64,000 nt of DNA. It comes from Nitrosospira sp. 56-18. Lineage in GTDB: Bacteria > Pseudomonadota > Gammaproteobacteria > Burkholderiales > Nitrosomonadaceae. A model generated the notes under the pieces. It was not told the DNA's origin, searched no databases, and was given only the letters and a program-made list of their open reading frames with translations. This document shows, in pieces, positions 44,393 through 53,353 of the stretch. Within the stretch, counting starts at the first letter, position 1; each line of letters opens with the position of its first letter. The position numbers and the translations under genes were made by a program. The stretch spans positions 1 through 64,000 of the forward strand of contig MKVR01000012.1 in the NCBI GenBank assembly GCA_001899235.1, in the 5' to 3' direction.

Positions 44393-45604
44393 TTATGGAC
44401 AGCCTTGATCAGCCAGGGAATGGGGTCCGGTATTGGCGGAACCGATACTGGCGCTTCCTCTGCGCATCCCGCCAGCAATCATTTTATACTCCAATAGCCT
44501 GCATTCCAGCGACCCATTGAATAGCGGAATGCGGCGAGACGCAGCCAGCCGGATACGCTTTGGCAGAAGCGGATCAGCGGTGATGATATATGCTTTCCAT
44601 CCGCTGAATTTCTTCTTGAGCATATCGCCAAGCCTGGGATAGAAATCTTCCAGCCGTTGCTGTTCGCCCATGCGCCGGCCATAAGGGGGATTGGTTACGA
44701 TAGTGCCGGACGGCGCCGGCGCCGCAATCTCCAGGACATTTGCCTGTTTCAGCGTAACGACTTCGGAGAACCCGGAGGCGGACAAATTTGTACGGGCCAT
44801 GGACAACGCATCTCCGTACAGATCGCTTCCGAATATCGGCTGGGGCCTCTTCGGCTTCTCGCGGTCCGCTGCAGCCGCCTTCAGCCGCTTCCACAACCCT
44901 TCATCGAATTCGCCCAGCTTCTCAAAAGCAAAACCACGACCGGATCCAGGAGCAATATCCAGTGAGATTTGGACTGCTTCGATAAGAAATGTTCCGCTGC
45001 CGCACATCGGATCCAGCAGCGGCATGCCCGTTGTCCAGCCTGCGAGATGCAGGATTCCCGCTGCCAGGTTTTCCCTTATCGGCGCCTCTCCTGCGCTTTT
45101 CCTCAACCCGCGCTTGAAGAGGGGATCGCCGGAAGTGTCCAGATACAGCGAGAAATTCCGCGCATCGAGAAAGCCGTGTATCCTGATATCCGGTTGAAAC
45201 GTATCAACGCTGGGCCGGCAGCCGGCGACCCGCCGGAATTTGTCGCAGACCGCATCCTTGATCCTCAAGGTAACAAAATCGAGGCTGCGCAACGGGCATC
45301 TGACAGCGGCTACATTCACGCGTATGGTGCGGGACGCAGCGAACCATTCATGCCACGGCAGCGCAAGAGCAGCCTCATAAACATCGGCTTCACCGGCATA
45401 GGGTCCGTACGCGACTCGCCACAGGATACGGCTGGCAATGCGGCTTTCCAGATTTGCCCGATAGCAGGTTTCCCAATTGCCTTCAAACCCCACGCCGCCG
45501 TCGTCTTCCTTCACCGAGGATGCGCCGAGCCGTTGCAATTCGGTAGCCAGTGCGGATTCGAGCCCTCGGGGACAGGGGGCAAAAAAATATTGCGGATGGG
45601 CCAT
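44393..45604 (-). CDS. THUMP-domain RNA guanine-N2 methyltransferase (RlmL N-terminal-type)
   Basis: 403 residues. It starts MAHPQYFFAPCPRGLESALA, has an N-terminal ferredoxin-like plus THUMP region (to about 160), then a Rossmann methyltransferase domain with LLDPMCGSGTFLIEAVQISL near residue 200 and the catalytic motif IVTNPPYGRRMGEQQRLEDF. This corresponds to the N-terminal half of E. coli RlmL (23S rRNA m2G2445); the RlmK half is absent, as in many bacteria. The exact target nucleotide is inferred from family membership. Confidence 0.9.
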   Translation of the reverse strand: MAHPQYFFAPCPRGLESALATELQRLGASSVKEDDGGVGFEGNWETCYRANLESRIASRILWRVAYGPYAGEADVYEAALALPWHEWFAASRTIRVNVAAVRCPLRSLDFVTLRIKDAVCDKFRRVAGCRPSVDTFQPDIRIHGFLDARNFSLYLDTSGDPLFKRGLRKSAGEAPIRENLAAGILHLAGWTTGMPLLDPMCGSGTFLIEAVQISLDIAPGSGRGFAFEKLGEFDEGLWKRLKAAAADREKPKRPQPIFGSDLYGDALSMARTNLSASGFSEVVTLKQANVLEIAAPAPSGTIVTNPPYGRRMGEQQRLEDFYPRLGDMLKKKFSGWKAYIITADPLLPKRIRLAASRRIPLFNGSLECRLLEYKMIAGGMRRGSASIGSANTGPHSLADQGCP

Positions 45605-45671
45605 TGACGGGCTTGAAAGGATTGAGCTGAATTACTTATTCACCAAGTCACGGTCACCCAAGTCGCCCAGC

Positions 45672-46046
45672 TTATTTTGAAGCCCACGCCCCATACGCTA
45701 GTAAAGCCCATGCACTCAGAAACGATACTCCGCCGAATGGCGTGATGGCCCCCAGCCCGCGTATCCCTGTCAGGCTCAGTACATAAAGACTGAGGGAAAA
45801 CAGGACAATTCCCGCGAGCATCAACCAGCCCGACCATCTTATCGACCGGGACGCCGGGAAATGCATCAGTATGAGGCCTACCGCCAGCAGGCCCAGCGCA
45901 TGGTAGAAATGGTATTGGACACCCGTCTGGTACACAGCCAGCATATCCGGCGTCAACTTCTGCTTCAACCCATGCGCGCCGAAGGCGCCCAATCCCACGC
46001 AAAGAAATGCATTGACCGCGCCGAGCGCAAGAAAGATACGTGCCAT
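45672..46046 (-). CDS. DUF423 membrane protein
   Basis: 124 residues from MARIFLALGAVNAFLCVGLG; the longer frame upstream is not family-like. Four membrane helices are seen. The motif GAFGAHGLKQKLTPDMLAVY, then QTGVQYHFYHALGLLAVGL, is the DUF423 (YgdD) signature. ITPFGGVSFLSAWALLAYGA closes the protein. Function is unknown. Confidence 0.9.
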   Translation of the reverse strand: MARIFLALGAVNAFLCVGLGAFGAHGLKQKLTPDMLAVYQTGVQYHFYHALGLLAVGLILMHFPASRSIRWSGWLMLAGIVLFSLSLYVLSLTGIRGLGAITPFGGVSFLSAWALLAYGAWASK

Positions 46047-46354
46047 TGGAGAATAGTTAGAAATTATTTCCTGAAAAATCGATCTGAAGCCGGCGCCAGG
46101 AGGGAACCACGCCTGCCCGCACCATGCTGCTGGACGCGCATCGCAGCATAACAACATAGCAATCAGGATCTGAATCACGCTCCTGGCAGGACCAGCATGT
46201 ACTGTGCATCACTGCTGTCCAAATGTCCAGCGAGGAACACTAGGTTCTCGCAGGCAAGGCACGCGGCCTGAAATACTCCTCCCAAAGGGAAGATGCATCA
46301 AAAAAGTCACATGCCGGGGTATTGGGGCGATCGTTTCGCGCTGCCTGTTTCCGT

Positions 46355-47704
46355 TTACCGGTCTTTTTTTTCGACCAGCGCATCGCTCCAGCCGGTAGCA
46401 AATTCTACCCGGATGACTTCACCTATGCTGATCTGGCCGCTATTTCGCACCACTGTCCCGTCAGGGGCATAGGCAATACTGTAGCCGCGCTCCAGCACGG
46501 AACAGGGATTGAGGTGGGCCAGGTTCTCCCGCTGGCGCTGCAATGCCATCATCAGTACCTCCATGCGCCTGGAGGTGGCGCGATCCAGACGCAACCCCAA
46601 CTCATGCCTGCGCCCGTCCAATAGACGGACATCCGGAGCCGCAAGGGCGAGCCGATGGCCAAGCTCGCGCAGACGCCAATTTCGATTTTCCCGATGCTGC
46701 ACCGAACAGGCGTCAAGCCGGCTGCGCAAATACTGGAGGCGGGCAAGCTGGTCGCGGATAGCCTTTCCCGGATGCACCAACCGGCATCCAAGCCGGTCCG
46801 CGCCTTGCATCATGCTCCCGATCCGGCCCCGGATACCGCGGGAAGCGCGGCTCCACAAAACCGCCACGGTCCGCAACAGCTCCTCCCTGTGGGGACAGGC
46901 CAATTGGGACGCGCCGGTAGGGGTGGGCGCGCGGGCATCCGCGACAAAGTCAGCGATGGTGAAATCGGTTTCATGCCCTACTCCGCTGATGATGGGGATG
47001 GAACATGCAGCAATGGCCCGTGCCACGACTTCTTCATTGAACGCCCATAAATCCTCGATGCTTCCCCCTCCCCGGCATAGGATCAGCACCTCGCACCCGG
47101 CATGGATTTCCGCCCTTCGAATAGCTGCGGCAATCTTTTCGGCAGCACCAAAGCCTTGCACCGGAACCGGATAAACCACCACGGGCATGGAAGGCATGCG
47201 CCGCTTCAGCGTTGACAGCACATCATGCAGCGCGGCCCCGTCGGGAGAAGTGATGACGCCTATCTGTGCCGGGAAAGGCGGTAGCCGCTTTTTGCGGCCG
47301 GGAGCAAACAGGCCCTCCTTCTCAAGCCTGCCCCGGAGCTGCTCGAATGCTTCGTATAATCTTCCCAACCCCGCGCGCCGGAGCGTTTCCACGCATAGCT
47401 GAAATTCCCCGCGCGCCTGATATAGCGTCACCAGCGCGCGCGCCTCTACCTGCATTCCGTCCTTTGGCTGCCAATCGAGGTATCGGTTTTTTTCCCGGAA
47501 CATGACACAGCGCACCTGTGCCTGGGCATCCTTCAAGGAGAAATACCAATGACCTGAACCGTAGCACTTGATGTTTGAAATTTCCCCGCTTACCCATAAT
47601 AATGGAAACGCTTGTTCAAGTAATTCCTTGGCACTGCGATTCAATTCGCTGACGCTCAGCACCGGATGCAGGACCGGCATTTCCATTTCCATTTGAAAAT
47701 TCAT
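46355..47704 (-). CDS. xseA: Exodeoxyribonuclease VII large subunit
   Basis: 449 residues. An N-terminal OB fold (LSVSELNRSAKELLEQAFPL, VSGEISNIKCYGSGHWYFSL) is followed by the catalytic domain with IGVITSPDGAALHDVLSTLK, GGGSIEDLWAFNEEVVARAI and SGVGHETDFTIADFVADARA. A long helical region and a short beta tail complete it. Exo VII degrades single-stranded DNA to oligonucleotides together with XseB, which is not in the window. Confidence 0.95.
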   Translation of the reverse strand: MNFQMEMEMPVLHPVLSVSELNRSAKELLEQAFPLLWVSGEISNIKCYGSGHWYFSLKDAQAQVRCVMFREKNRYLDWQPKDGMQVEARALVTLYQARGEFQLCVETLRRAGLGRLYEAFEQLRGRLEKEGLFAPGRKKRLPPFPAQIGVITSPDGAALHDVLSTLKRRMPSMPVVVYPVPVQGFGAAEKIAAAIRRAEIHAGCEVLILCRGGGSIEDLWAFNEEVVARAIAACSIPIISGVGHETDFTIADFVADARAPTPTGASQLACPHREELLRTVAVLWSRASRGIRGRIGSMMQGADRLGCRLVHPGKAIRDQLARLQYLRSRLDACSVQHRENRNWRLRELGHRLALAAPDVRLLDGRRHELGLRLDRATSRRMEVLMMALQRQRENLAHLNPCSVLERGYSIAYAPDGTVVRNSGQISIGEVIRVEFATGWSDALVEKKDR

Positions 47705-47932
47705 CTTGACATTCTACAATAATCCACATCTGTAACAAATCTGTATAGTTACGTCACGCAAAACCGCATGAATATTAGGTTTCAGTATAACACGCTGTTT
47801 ATAAACGAATTTATAAAAGTTCAAAAAACAGTCTACCCAGAAAATGTCGTTATAGAAGGGTAACTTAACAATTCTACCTTCAAGTTGCTCACAAACTTAT
47901 CCACAGCAATTGTGGACAGTTAAGGAACTTTT
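47705..47932. promoter_or_regulatory. AT-rich intergenic region with DnaA-box-like sites
   Basis: AT-rich region upstream of xseA. It holds a perfect DnaA box TTATCCACA (47897-47905), an inverted partial box TGTGGACAG five bases further (47911-47919), and a near-match TAATCCACA (47720-47728). The first two form a hairpin TCCACA-gcaat-TGTGGA. No dnaA, dnaN or gyrB is nearby, so these may be regulatory or titration sites rather than an origin. No gene is seen. Confidence 0.5.
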
Positions 47933-48022
47933 TAAGAAAGCCTCTGAACAAATCCTCGTCTTTCGCGCATCCGGTTCCGCAGGGCCACCACCGCGCCAGC
48001 GGAGATTCATTTCGGGCTTACA
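47933..48022. repeat. Family B repeat, degenerate copy
   Basis: About 90 bp. The left end TAAGAAAGCCTCTGAACAAA, then TCCTCG, resembles TAGGGAAGCGCTGAACAAAT. The right end contains CGCGCCAGCGGAGATT followed by a diverged terminus. The interior TTTCGCGCATCCGGTTCCGC resembles the right half of the 28.7-29.1 kb copy. It lies upstream of the second exbB gene. Confidence 0.55.
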
Positions 48023-48103
48023 TGATGCCTTAGCCTTGCTGAAAATACAGGGGCGCGATACATTACAGCTCTCTTTTTGCACCGATAACAAGGAGCTTGC
48101 CGC

Positions 48104-48718
48104 ATGTTCGCGTTGATCCAAGCTGCGGGTTGGCCCATCTGGCCCATTATCCTGGCTTCCATCGTGGCTGTGGCTATCATTGGCGAACGCTTGTGGGCCT
48201 TGCGCCTCAATGTGGTTACACCGCGAGACCTCCTCCCCCGGGTGTTGCAGGAATACCGGAAGAACGGCGCCAGTCCAGACATGCTCGCGCGCCTGGAAAA
48301 GCATTCACCCCTGGGCCAGATTCTTGCGGCAGGTCTGAGAAACGATAAAAGCACGCGGGAGATCATGAAAGAATCCATCGAAGAAGCGGGCCGCGCTGTC
48401 GCACATAACCTCGAACGTTATCTCACGACCCTGGGCACCATCGCGTCCCTTAGCCCGCTAATGGGCCTGTTCGGCACGCTGGTAGGCATGATCGAAATTT
48501 TTGGCGCCAGTTCGCCGACCGCTGGTGGTTCCGATCCGGCCCAACTTGCCCATGGCATATCGGTGGCGCTGTACAACGCGGCTTTCGGTATCCTGGTGGC
48601 TATTCCAAGCATCATCTTTTACCGTCACTTCCATGCCAAGGTGGATGGACTTATAGTGGAGATGGAGCTGCAGGCCTTGAAGCTGGTTGAAATGATCCAC
48701 GGAGAGCGCAAGGATTGA
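48104..48718 (+). CDS. exbB: MotA/TolQ/ExbB-family proton channel protein
   Basis: 204 residues. It starts MFALIQAAGWPIWPIILASI with a first membrane helix; the other two contain IASLSPLMGLFGTLVGMIEI and AHGISVALYNAAFGILVAIP. This short ExbB type, with LGTIASLSPLMGLFGTV, is the form usually found beside lipid A or msbA/lpxK genes in betaproteobacteria. It pairs with the exbD-like gene 26 bases downstream. It is distinct from the exbB in the TonB operon. Confidence 0.92.
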   Translation: MFALIQAAGWPIWPIILASIVAVAIIGERLWALRLNVVTPRDLLPRVLQEYRKNGASPDMLARLEKHSPLGQILAAGLRNDKSTREIMKESIEEAGRAVAHNLERYLTTLGTIASLSPLMGLFGTLVGMIEIFGASSPTAGGSDPAQLAHGISVALYNAAFGILVAIPSIIFYRHFHAKVDGLIVEMELQALKLVEMIHGERKD

Positions 48719-48744
48719 TTCCACTGGAAGCATAGGATTTACCC

Positions 48745-49161
48745 ATGAATTTTCAACGCGGCAGGCACAAGGAAGAACCCGAGATCAATCTCCTGCCCAT
48801 GATCGACGTGCTGTTGGTGATCCTGATTTTTCTGATGATCACCACGACTTATTCGAAATTTTCCGAAATGGAAATCAGCCTTCCGCAAGCAACCTCGAAC
48901 AAATCCGCGGGACGCTCCAATGCCATCGATATTTTAGTAAGCGCGGCCGGGGCCTACAAGGTAAACGGGGCGCCGGTCGAGCAATCCACCACGGAAGAGC
49001 TAGGCTCGGCGCTGCGCAAGGCGGCAGGCGAGCGTCCTGATCCGGTCATTGTCATCCACGCGGATGCCGAATCCACGCACCAGGCGGTAATCAGAGTGAT
49101 GGAAGCAGCGCGCCTCGCTGGTTATAATCACATTACCTTCACGACCGAAAACCCCAGGTAA
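48745..49161 (+). CDS. exbD: ExbD/TolR-family protein
   Basis: 138 residues. EPEINLLPMIDVLLVILIFL is the single membrane helix with the conserved Asp; the periplasmic part includes VIHADAESTHQAVIRVMEAA. It partners the preceding ExbB to form a proton-driven motor; no TonB gene is linked at this locus. Confidence 0.92.
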   Translation: MNFQRGRHKEEPEINLLPMIDVLLVILIFLMITTTYSKFSEMEISLPQATSNKSAGRSNAIDILVSAAGAYKVNGAPVEQSTTEELGSALRKAAGERPDPVIVIHADAESTHQAVIRVMEAARLAGYNHITFTTENPR

Positions 49162-49278
49162 ATCCTGCCCATAAAAATGCCAGGACAATCCGGTTGGAAT
49201 GCCGGTCATGGAACGCTGAATGATGGATGTCTTCTCCTTCTCCCGGTTCTGCCGGGTCCGCAAAATAGAGGTTCGCGC

Positions 49279-49458
49279 ATGGACATGAAACTGCTTGACA
49301 TCCTGGTTTGCCCGCTATGCAAGGGGCCGTTGCTCTACAGGAAAAACGAAAAAGAACTGATCTGCAAGGCAGACCGGCTGGTATTTCCCATCAGGGATGG
49401 CATCCCTGTAATGCTGGAAGATGAGGCGCGGAAACTGCCGCCGGAAGAGGATATTTGA
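49279..49458 (+). CDS. Trm112-family small zinc protein
   Basis: 59 residues from [20 protein letters not shown]; an upstream in-frame start is not family-like. The CPLCKGPL pair and the later Cys in [20 protein letters not shown] match the Trm112 (YcaR/UPF0434) zinc fold. In many proteobacteria it lies between lpxK and kdsB, which are both absent here. Bacterial roles are uncertain; eukaryotic Trm112 activates methyltransferases. Confidence 0.9.
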   Translation: MDMKLLDILVCPLCKGPLLYRKNEKELICKADRLVFPIRDGIPVMLEDEARKLPPEEDI

Positions 49459-49533
49459 GGCCTGAAGGAAGAAAAGGAAGAAAATACTGGAGACCCCGGA
49501 AAATGAACCTCATATTTTTCATGGTACTGAAAA

Positions 49534-50499
49534 ATGACTAAAAATGATGCCGCCATCCTCGGCGCACTGGTGGCGGATGCGGCATCGCTCGGGTTGCATT
49601 GGCTTTATGATCCGGATCGCATCTCCCGGATTGCCGCCGATAGGGGCCTCGTATTCCTGCCACCGGATATGGACGACTATTCGGGTGCAAAGGGCTATTT
49701 CGCGCACGGCGGCAAAAATACCGGGGACTCGAGCGGCTATGGGGAAACATGCCTGTTGATGCTGAACCATCTCGCCCGGCACGGCAGTTTCGACCGGGTA
49801 GCCTATCAGACGGAGTTACGGTCATGCTTCGGACCGGGTGGAACGTACGTCGGCTATATCGATTCACCCATGCGCACGACGCTGCATGCGCTACTGCTGC
49901 TGGAACCCGCGGCATTCCCCGTGGCATCCGGGGCTGACGACGACCAGCATCTAGCCTTGGCGGCGCTCCCTGCCCTGGTCGCACTCCACGATGGATCACA
50001 GGATGGCTTGATGGATCGCGTGGAGGAAGTGGTGCGTATCACCAACGACAATGCGCTCGCAGTCGCTGCCGGGCAGTGTGCCGCAGCAGCTTTATATAAC
50101 ATGCTGCGGGGAGAGCCGGCCGCGCAGGCGCTGGCAAATGCCCTGCCATTTGCCGGAAGCGTTCTCGGGCCGTTGCTTGCCGAGGCGCTCGCCATGACAA
50201 CGCTCGATGGCGTCGCCGCGGCGCAGCGATTCGGTCCGGCATGCCATGTCGCCGAAGGCCTCCCCGTAATTTTTCACATTGCCCAGCGGGCACCGGACTA
50301 TCGCAGCGCCGTCGAATCCAATATCCGCGCTGGCGGAGACAGTTGCGGCCGCTCGATCATGCTGGGCGCAATGGCTGCAATAGGCACCGGAAAACAGGAA
50401 GCAGGATGCTCCATCCCATTGCCATGGCTTGGTCGCTACCGGAAACTCGCCGTCGCGGCGGATTCATGCGCAGCCCTGGGATTCGGGACCGATATTTAA
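49534..50499 (+). CDS. ADP-ribosylglycohydrolase-family protein
   Basis: 321 residues. It begins MTKNDAAILGALVADAASLG, followed by LHWLYDPDRI, typical of the DraG/ARH-like fold found in stand-alone bacterial members. Further support comes from GETCLLMLNHLA, VVRITNDNALAVAAGQCAAA and IRAGGDSCGRSIMLGAMAAI, the last carrying the metal-binding Asp. It may remove ADP-ribose from an unknown target; no DraT is nearby. Its stop TAA (50497-50499) is the first codon of a family B repeat terminus. Confidence 0.85.
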   Translation: MTKNDAAILGALVADAASLGLHWLYDPDRISRIAADRGLVFLPPDMDDYSGAKGYFAHGGKNTGDSSGYGETCLLMLNHLARHGSFDRVAYQTELRSCFGPGGTYVGYIDSPMRTTLHALLLLEPAAFPVASGADDDQHLALAALPALVALHDGSQDGLMDRVEEVVRITNDNALAVAAGQCAAAALYNMLRGEPAAQALANALPFAGSVLGPLLAEALAMTTLDGVAAAQRFGPACHVAEGLPVIFHIAQRAPDYRSAVESNIRAGGDSCGRSIMLGAMAAIGTGKQEAGCSIPLPWLGRYRKLAVAADSCAALGFGTDI

Positions 50500-50561
50500 G
50501 GAAGCGCTGAATAAATCTCCGCTGGCGCGGCGGCGGCTTTGCGGGACACAGGCATCACATG
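50497..50561. repeat. Family B repeat, left end copy
   Basis: TAAGGAAGCGCTGAATAAAT, then CTCCGCTGGCGCGG and GGCTTTGCGGGA, closely match the inverted right end of the 28.7-29.1 kb copy over about 50 bases. A matching opposite end is not recognised, so the element is truncated. It starts in the stop codon of the ADP-ribosylglycohydrolase gene. Confidence 0.65.
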
Positions 50562-50647
50562 TTGTTCAAACAATCCCACCAGCATTCTTCCGGTTCGATT
50601 CCATCCGTGATCCTGCCCACCTCTCCACTATATATATCCCGAGCGCT

Positions 50648-50881
50648 TCATTTCTTTCTTAGGTAAAACAAAAACTCCTCATCCGATTCGGAAAAAAACA
50701 GCAGATGGTTTCCCGTCTGATCGGCAAAAACCTGGAAATCGATCACGGCAGCCGGATCAGTGGCGACAATTTTCAACACCTGCCCGGCCACCATCTCGGC
50801 AAGAGATTTCTTGGTGCGCAGAATAGGCAGGGGGCAGACAAGGCCGCGCACATCCAGTTCCTTGTCCCAATTCCAGTTCAT
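50648..50881 (-). CDS. TusA-family sulfurtransferase
   Basis: 77 residues from MNWNWDKELDVRGLVCPLPI; a Met 10 codons earlier is less likely. The LDVRGLVCPLPILRTKKSLA motif holds the single active Cys of the TusA/SirA/YedF fold, and GQVLKIVATDPAAVIDFQVF is the second conserved block. Such proteins relay persulfide sulfur for tRNA thiolation, molybdenum cofactor or sulfur oxidation. It is divergent from argJ. Confidence 0.9.
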   Translation of the reverse strand: MNWNWDKELDVRGLVCPLPILRTKKSLAEMVAGQVLKIVATDPAAVIDFQVFADQTGNHLLFFSESDEEFLFYLRKK

Positions 50882-50992
50882 GGTTTCTCCGGTCTGCTCA
50901 ACATCTCGCATTGTAAATCATGCAGGAATCCACGCAGCACGCTGTATTTTGATTAGAATGCAAACTTTCCACAGTTTACCAGTTGTGCCGCA

Positions 50993-52231
50993 ATGCCAGT
51001 CAATCTTGCCCCTCCACACGCCGCGCAGCTGTTTCCCGTAAAAGGCGTGAAGCTCGGCATTGCCGCTGCCGGGATCAGGAAGCCCAACCGCAAGGACTTG
51101 CTCGTCATTGCACTCGACGAAGATACGAAAGTAGCGGGCGTATTCACGCAAAATGATTTTTGCGCAGCGCCGGTGGTAGTTGCCAAGGATCACCTTTTGA
51201 ACCCGGGACCCGGCGAATCCATTCGCGCCCTGGTAATCAATACGGGCAACGCCAACGCGGGAACCGGAGAAGACGGCATTTCACGCGCCCGTGCCACCTG
51301 CGCGGCAGTTGCGCGATTGATGGGCTGCGATGAAAAACAGGTATTGCCGTTCTCTACGGGCGTGATCATGGAACCGCTGCCGCTCGACAGGATAGTGGCG
51401 GGGCTGCCAGCCGCCGTGTCGGGCCTTGAGCCCGGCAACTGGCTGGCCGCCGCGGAAGCGATCATGACTACCGACATCGTTCCGAAAGCCGTGTCGCGGC
51501 AACTGCTCCTGTACGGCAAAACCGTGACGATCACCGGTATTGCAAAGGGCTCGGGAATGATACACCCCAACATGGCGACCATGCTTGGCTACATCGCGAC
51601 CGATGCGGCCCTCGATCAGCCGCTGCTGGAAGAAATTCTGCGGCATGCGGCGGAAAACTCTTTCAATTGCATTACCGTTGATGGCGATACCTCGACCAAT
51701 GATGCTTTTATCATGGCTGCGACCGGACGAGCCGGGAATCCATCCATCACCGGCAATACCAGCGGCGAATTCATCATGCTGCGCGACGCGATCACCGACA
51801 CCGCAATACACCTCGCGCAAGCCATCGTGCGCGACGGAGAAGGCGCGACGAAGTTCATTACAGTGCGCGTCGAGGGCGGAAAAACCGTGGAAGAGTGCAA
51901 AAAAGCGGCGTACGCCATCGCCCATTCCCCACTGGTCAAGACCGCTTTCTTCGCTTCAGATCCCAATCTGGGGCGAATACTGGCAGCCATCGGCTATGCC
52001 GGCCTGGAAAACCTGGATGTGAGCGGACTGAAACTATACCTGGACGATGTGCTCGTGGCTGAAAATGGCGGCAGGGCAAACAGCTACCGCGAGCAGGATG
52101 GACAACGCGTCATGAGGCAGGCGGAAATAACGGTCCGCGTGGCAATGAACCGGGGAGCGGAGTCGGCCACCGTCTGGACCTGCGATTTGTCTTATGACTA
52201 CGTAAAGATAAACGCGGATTATCGAAGCTAG
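50993..52231 (+). CDS. argJ: Bifunctional glutamate N-acetyltransferase/ornithine acetyltransferase
   Basis: 412 residues. ArgJ recycles the acetyl group from N-acetylornithine to glutamate, and in bifunctional forms also uses acetyl-CoA. The autocleavage site and nucleophile Thr lie in [20 protein letters not shown] near residue 190; the [20 protein letters not shown] oxyanion-hole region and [20 protein letters not shown] are also present. It completes the cyclic arginine route with argD, argF and argG seen elsewhere in the window. Confidence 0.96.
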   Translation: MPVNLAPPHAAQLFPVKGVKLGIAAAGIRKPNRKDLLVIALDEDTKVAGVFTQNDFCAAPVVVAKDHLLNPGPGESIRALVINTGNANAGTGEDGISRARATCAAVARLMGCDEKQVLPFSTGVIMEPLPLDRIVAGLPAAVSGLEPGNWLAAAEAIMTTDIVPKAVSRQLLLYGKTVTITGIAKGSGMIHPNMATMLGYIATDAALDQPLLEEILRHAAENSFNCITVDGDTSTNDAFIMAATGRAGNPSITGNTSGEFIMLRDAITDTAIHLAQAIVRDGEGATKFITVRVEGGKTVEECKKAAYAIAHSPLVKTAFFASDPNLGRILAAIGYAGLENLDVSGLKLYLDDVLVAENGGRANSYREQDGQRVMRQAEITVRVAMNRGAESATVWTCDLSYDYVKINADYRS

Positions 52232-52363
52232 GGGCACCGTCACCCCCCCATTCTTTCCCCGATGGCCTGGAGCTGTTGGAAGACCATCCCTGGCGCCAGG
52301 CGGCGGGCAGGAGTTGCGCTTTCACGTGCAACCCCGCCTCTCGAACCTGCCTGCAGCCTTTTG

Positions 52364-53008
52364 TTACTCGCCCATGGGCTTCATATGGGGGAATCTCCGG
52401 TAGTCCGTTTCATACCCCCCGGAACCCGACCCGCCATAACCGGAGCGATCTCCATGGTGGTGATGCTTCCTTCTCATTTTCTTTGCCTCATCCTTGTCGA
52501 TATACCCGTCGTTGTTGGCATCCATTTTGCTGAACATCATATCGCAATGACGCGCGTGCTCGTCCCTGCTTACCCTGCCATCATTATCGGTATCCGCCAT
52601 GGACATGCCGCACTTTCCTTCTCCATGCTTGCGGTCATACCCGGTTTTTTTGGCTTCATCCTTGTCGATATATCCGTCGTTGTTGGCATCCATCATGCCA
52701 AACATCTTTTCGCAATGACGCGTATTCTCATCCCTGCTTACCCTGCCGTCTTTATCGGTATCCGCCATGGCCATTCCACATCGACCCTCGCCGCATTTGC
52801 CATCGCTCTTTTTCCCTCCATACCCTTTGTCGTCGGAACCCTTGCTGTCACCGTATCCTTGAGCGACCAGGTATCCTTTACTGAGCGATTGCATTGCGAA
52901 CGGATTCTCGCCTGCAGAGGCGATGGGCAGTGTGGCGAACGTGCCAGCCGCGAAGGCCGAACCTAGAGCAAGAGAAATAAGTGTTTTTTTACTGGTCATC
53001 TTATTCAT
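52364..53008 (-). CDS. Secreted EF-hand protein with GKCG motifs
   Basis: 214 residues with an AGGAG ribosome-binding site before the ATG. The signal peptide ends near residue 32 (LPIASA-GENPF). After a Gly/Lys/Asp-rich segment comes SDGKCGEGRCGM (Cys72, Cys77), then two 56-residue tandem units. Each has two canonical calcium loops: DTDKDGRVSRDE (83-94), DANNDGYIDKDE (107-118), DTDNDGRVSRDE (139-150) and DANNDGYIDKDE (163-174). Extra Cys lie at 99, 133 (EGKCGM) and 155. The tail is His-rich (RKHHHHGD) and Gly/Tyr-rich. The N-terminal pattern ENPFAMQSLSKGYLVA plus GKCG motifs resembles HvfA/bufferin-type RiPP precursors, which carry modified Cys and bind copper. The usual DUF692/MbnB-like partner gene is not adjacent, so any modification is hypothetical. 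Confidence 0.82.
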   Translation of the reverse strand: MNKMTSKKTLISLALGSAFAAGTFATLPIASAGENPFAMQSLSKGYLVAQGYGDSKGSDDKGYGGKKSDGKCGEGRCGMAMADTDKDGRVSRDENTRHCEKMFGMMDANNDGYIDKDEAKKTGYDRKHGEGKCGMSMADTDNDGRVSRDEHARHCDMMFSKMDANNDGYIDKDEAKKMRRKHHHHGDRSGYGGSGSGGYETDYRRFPHMKPMGE

Positions 53009-53353
53009 GGTGTTTTTCTCCTCAAAAATGTAGCTGGGATGCAGCTGGGTTAACGGCGGAAATCCTCCTGTCCGGACACGCCGACACACCCGGCAACCGG
53101 CGTGCAACCGGGTCCGGGGATTCTGATCTGTCACACTGCAAAAACCGGATTTCCATTCGGTCAAGCGCAACAGTTGAAATCATGACTCTTCCTGTCAAAG
53201 GTTCAGTACGGTAACACACATTGAGAAAGCCGTACGGAATACCCGGATGCACCTCCCCAAAACCGGCAATCACCAGAAATCTTGAATATAATTCCCTCCG
53301 GTTCGCCTTATCCGCTGCCTGGATACCACGCAAAAAAACGATACGGGATACCC

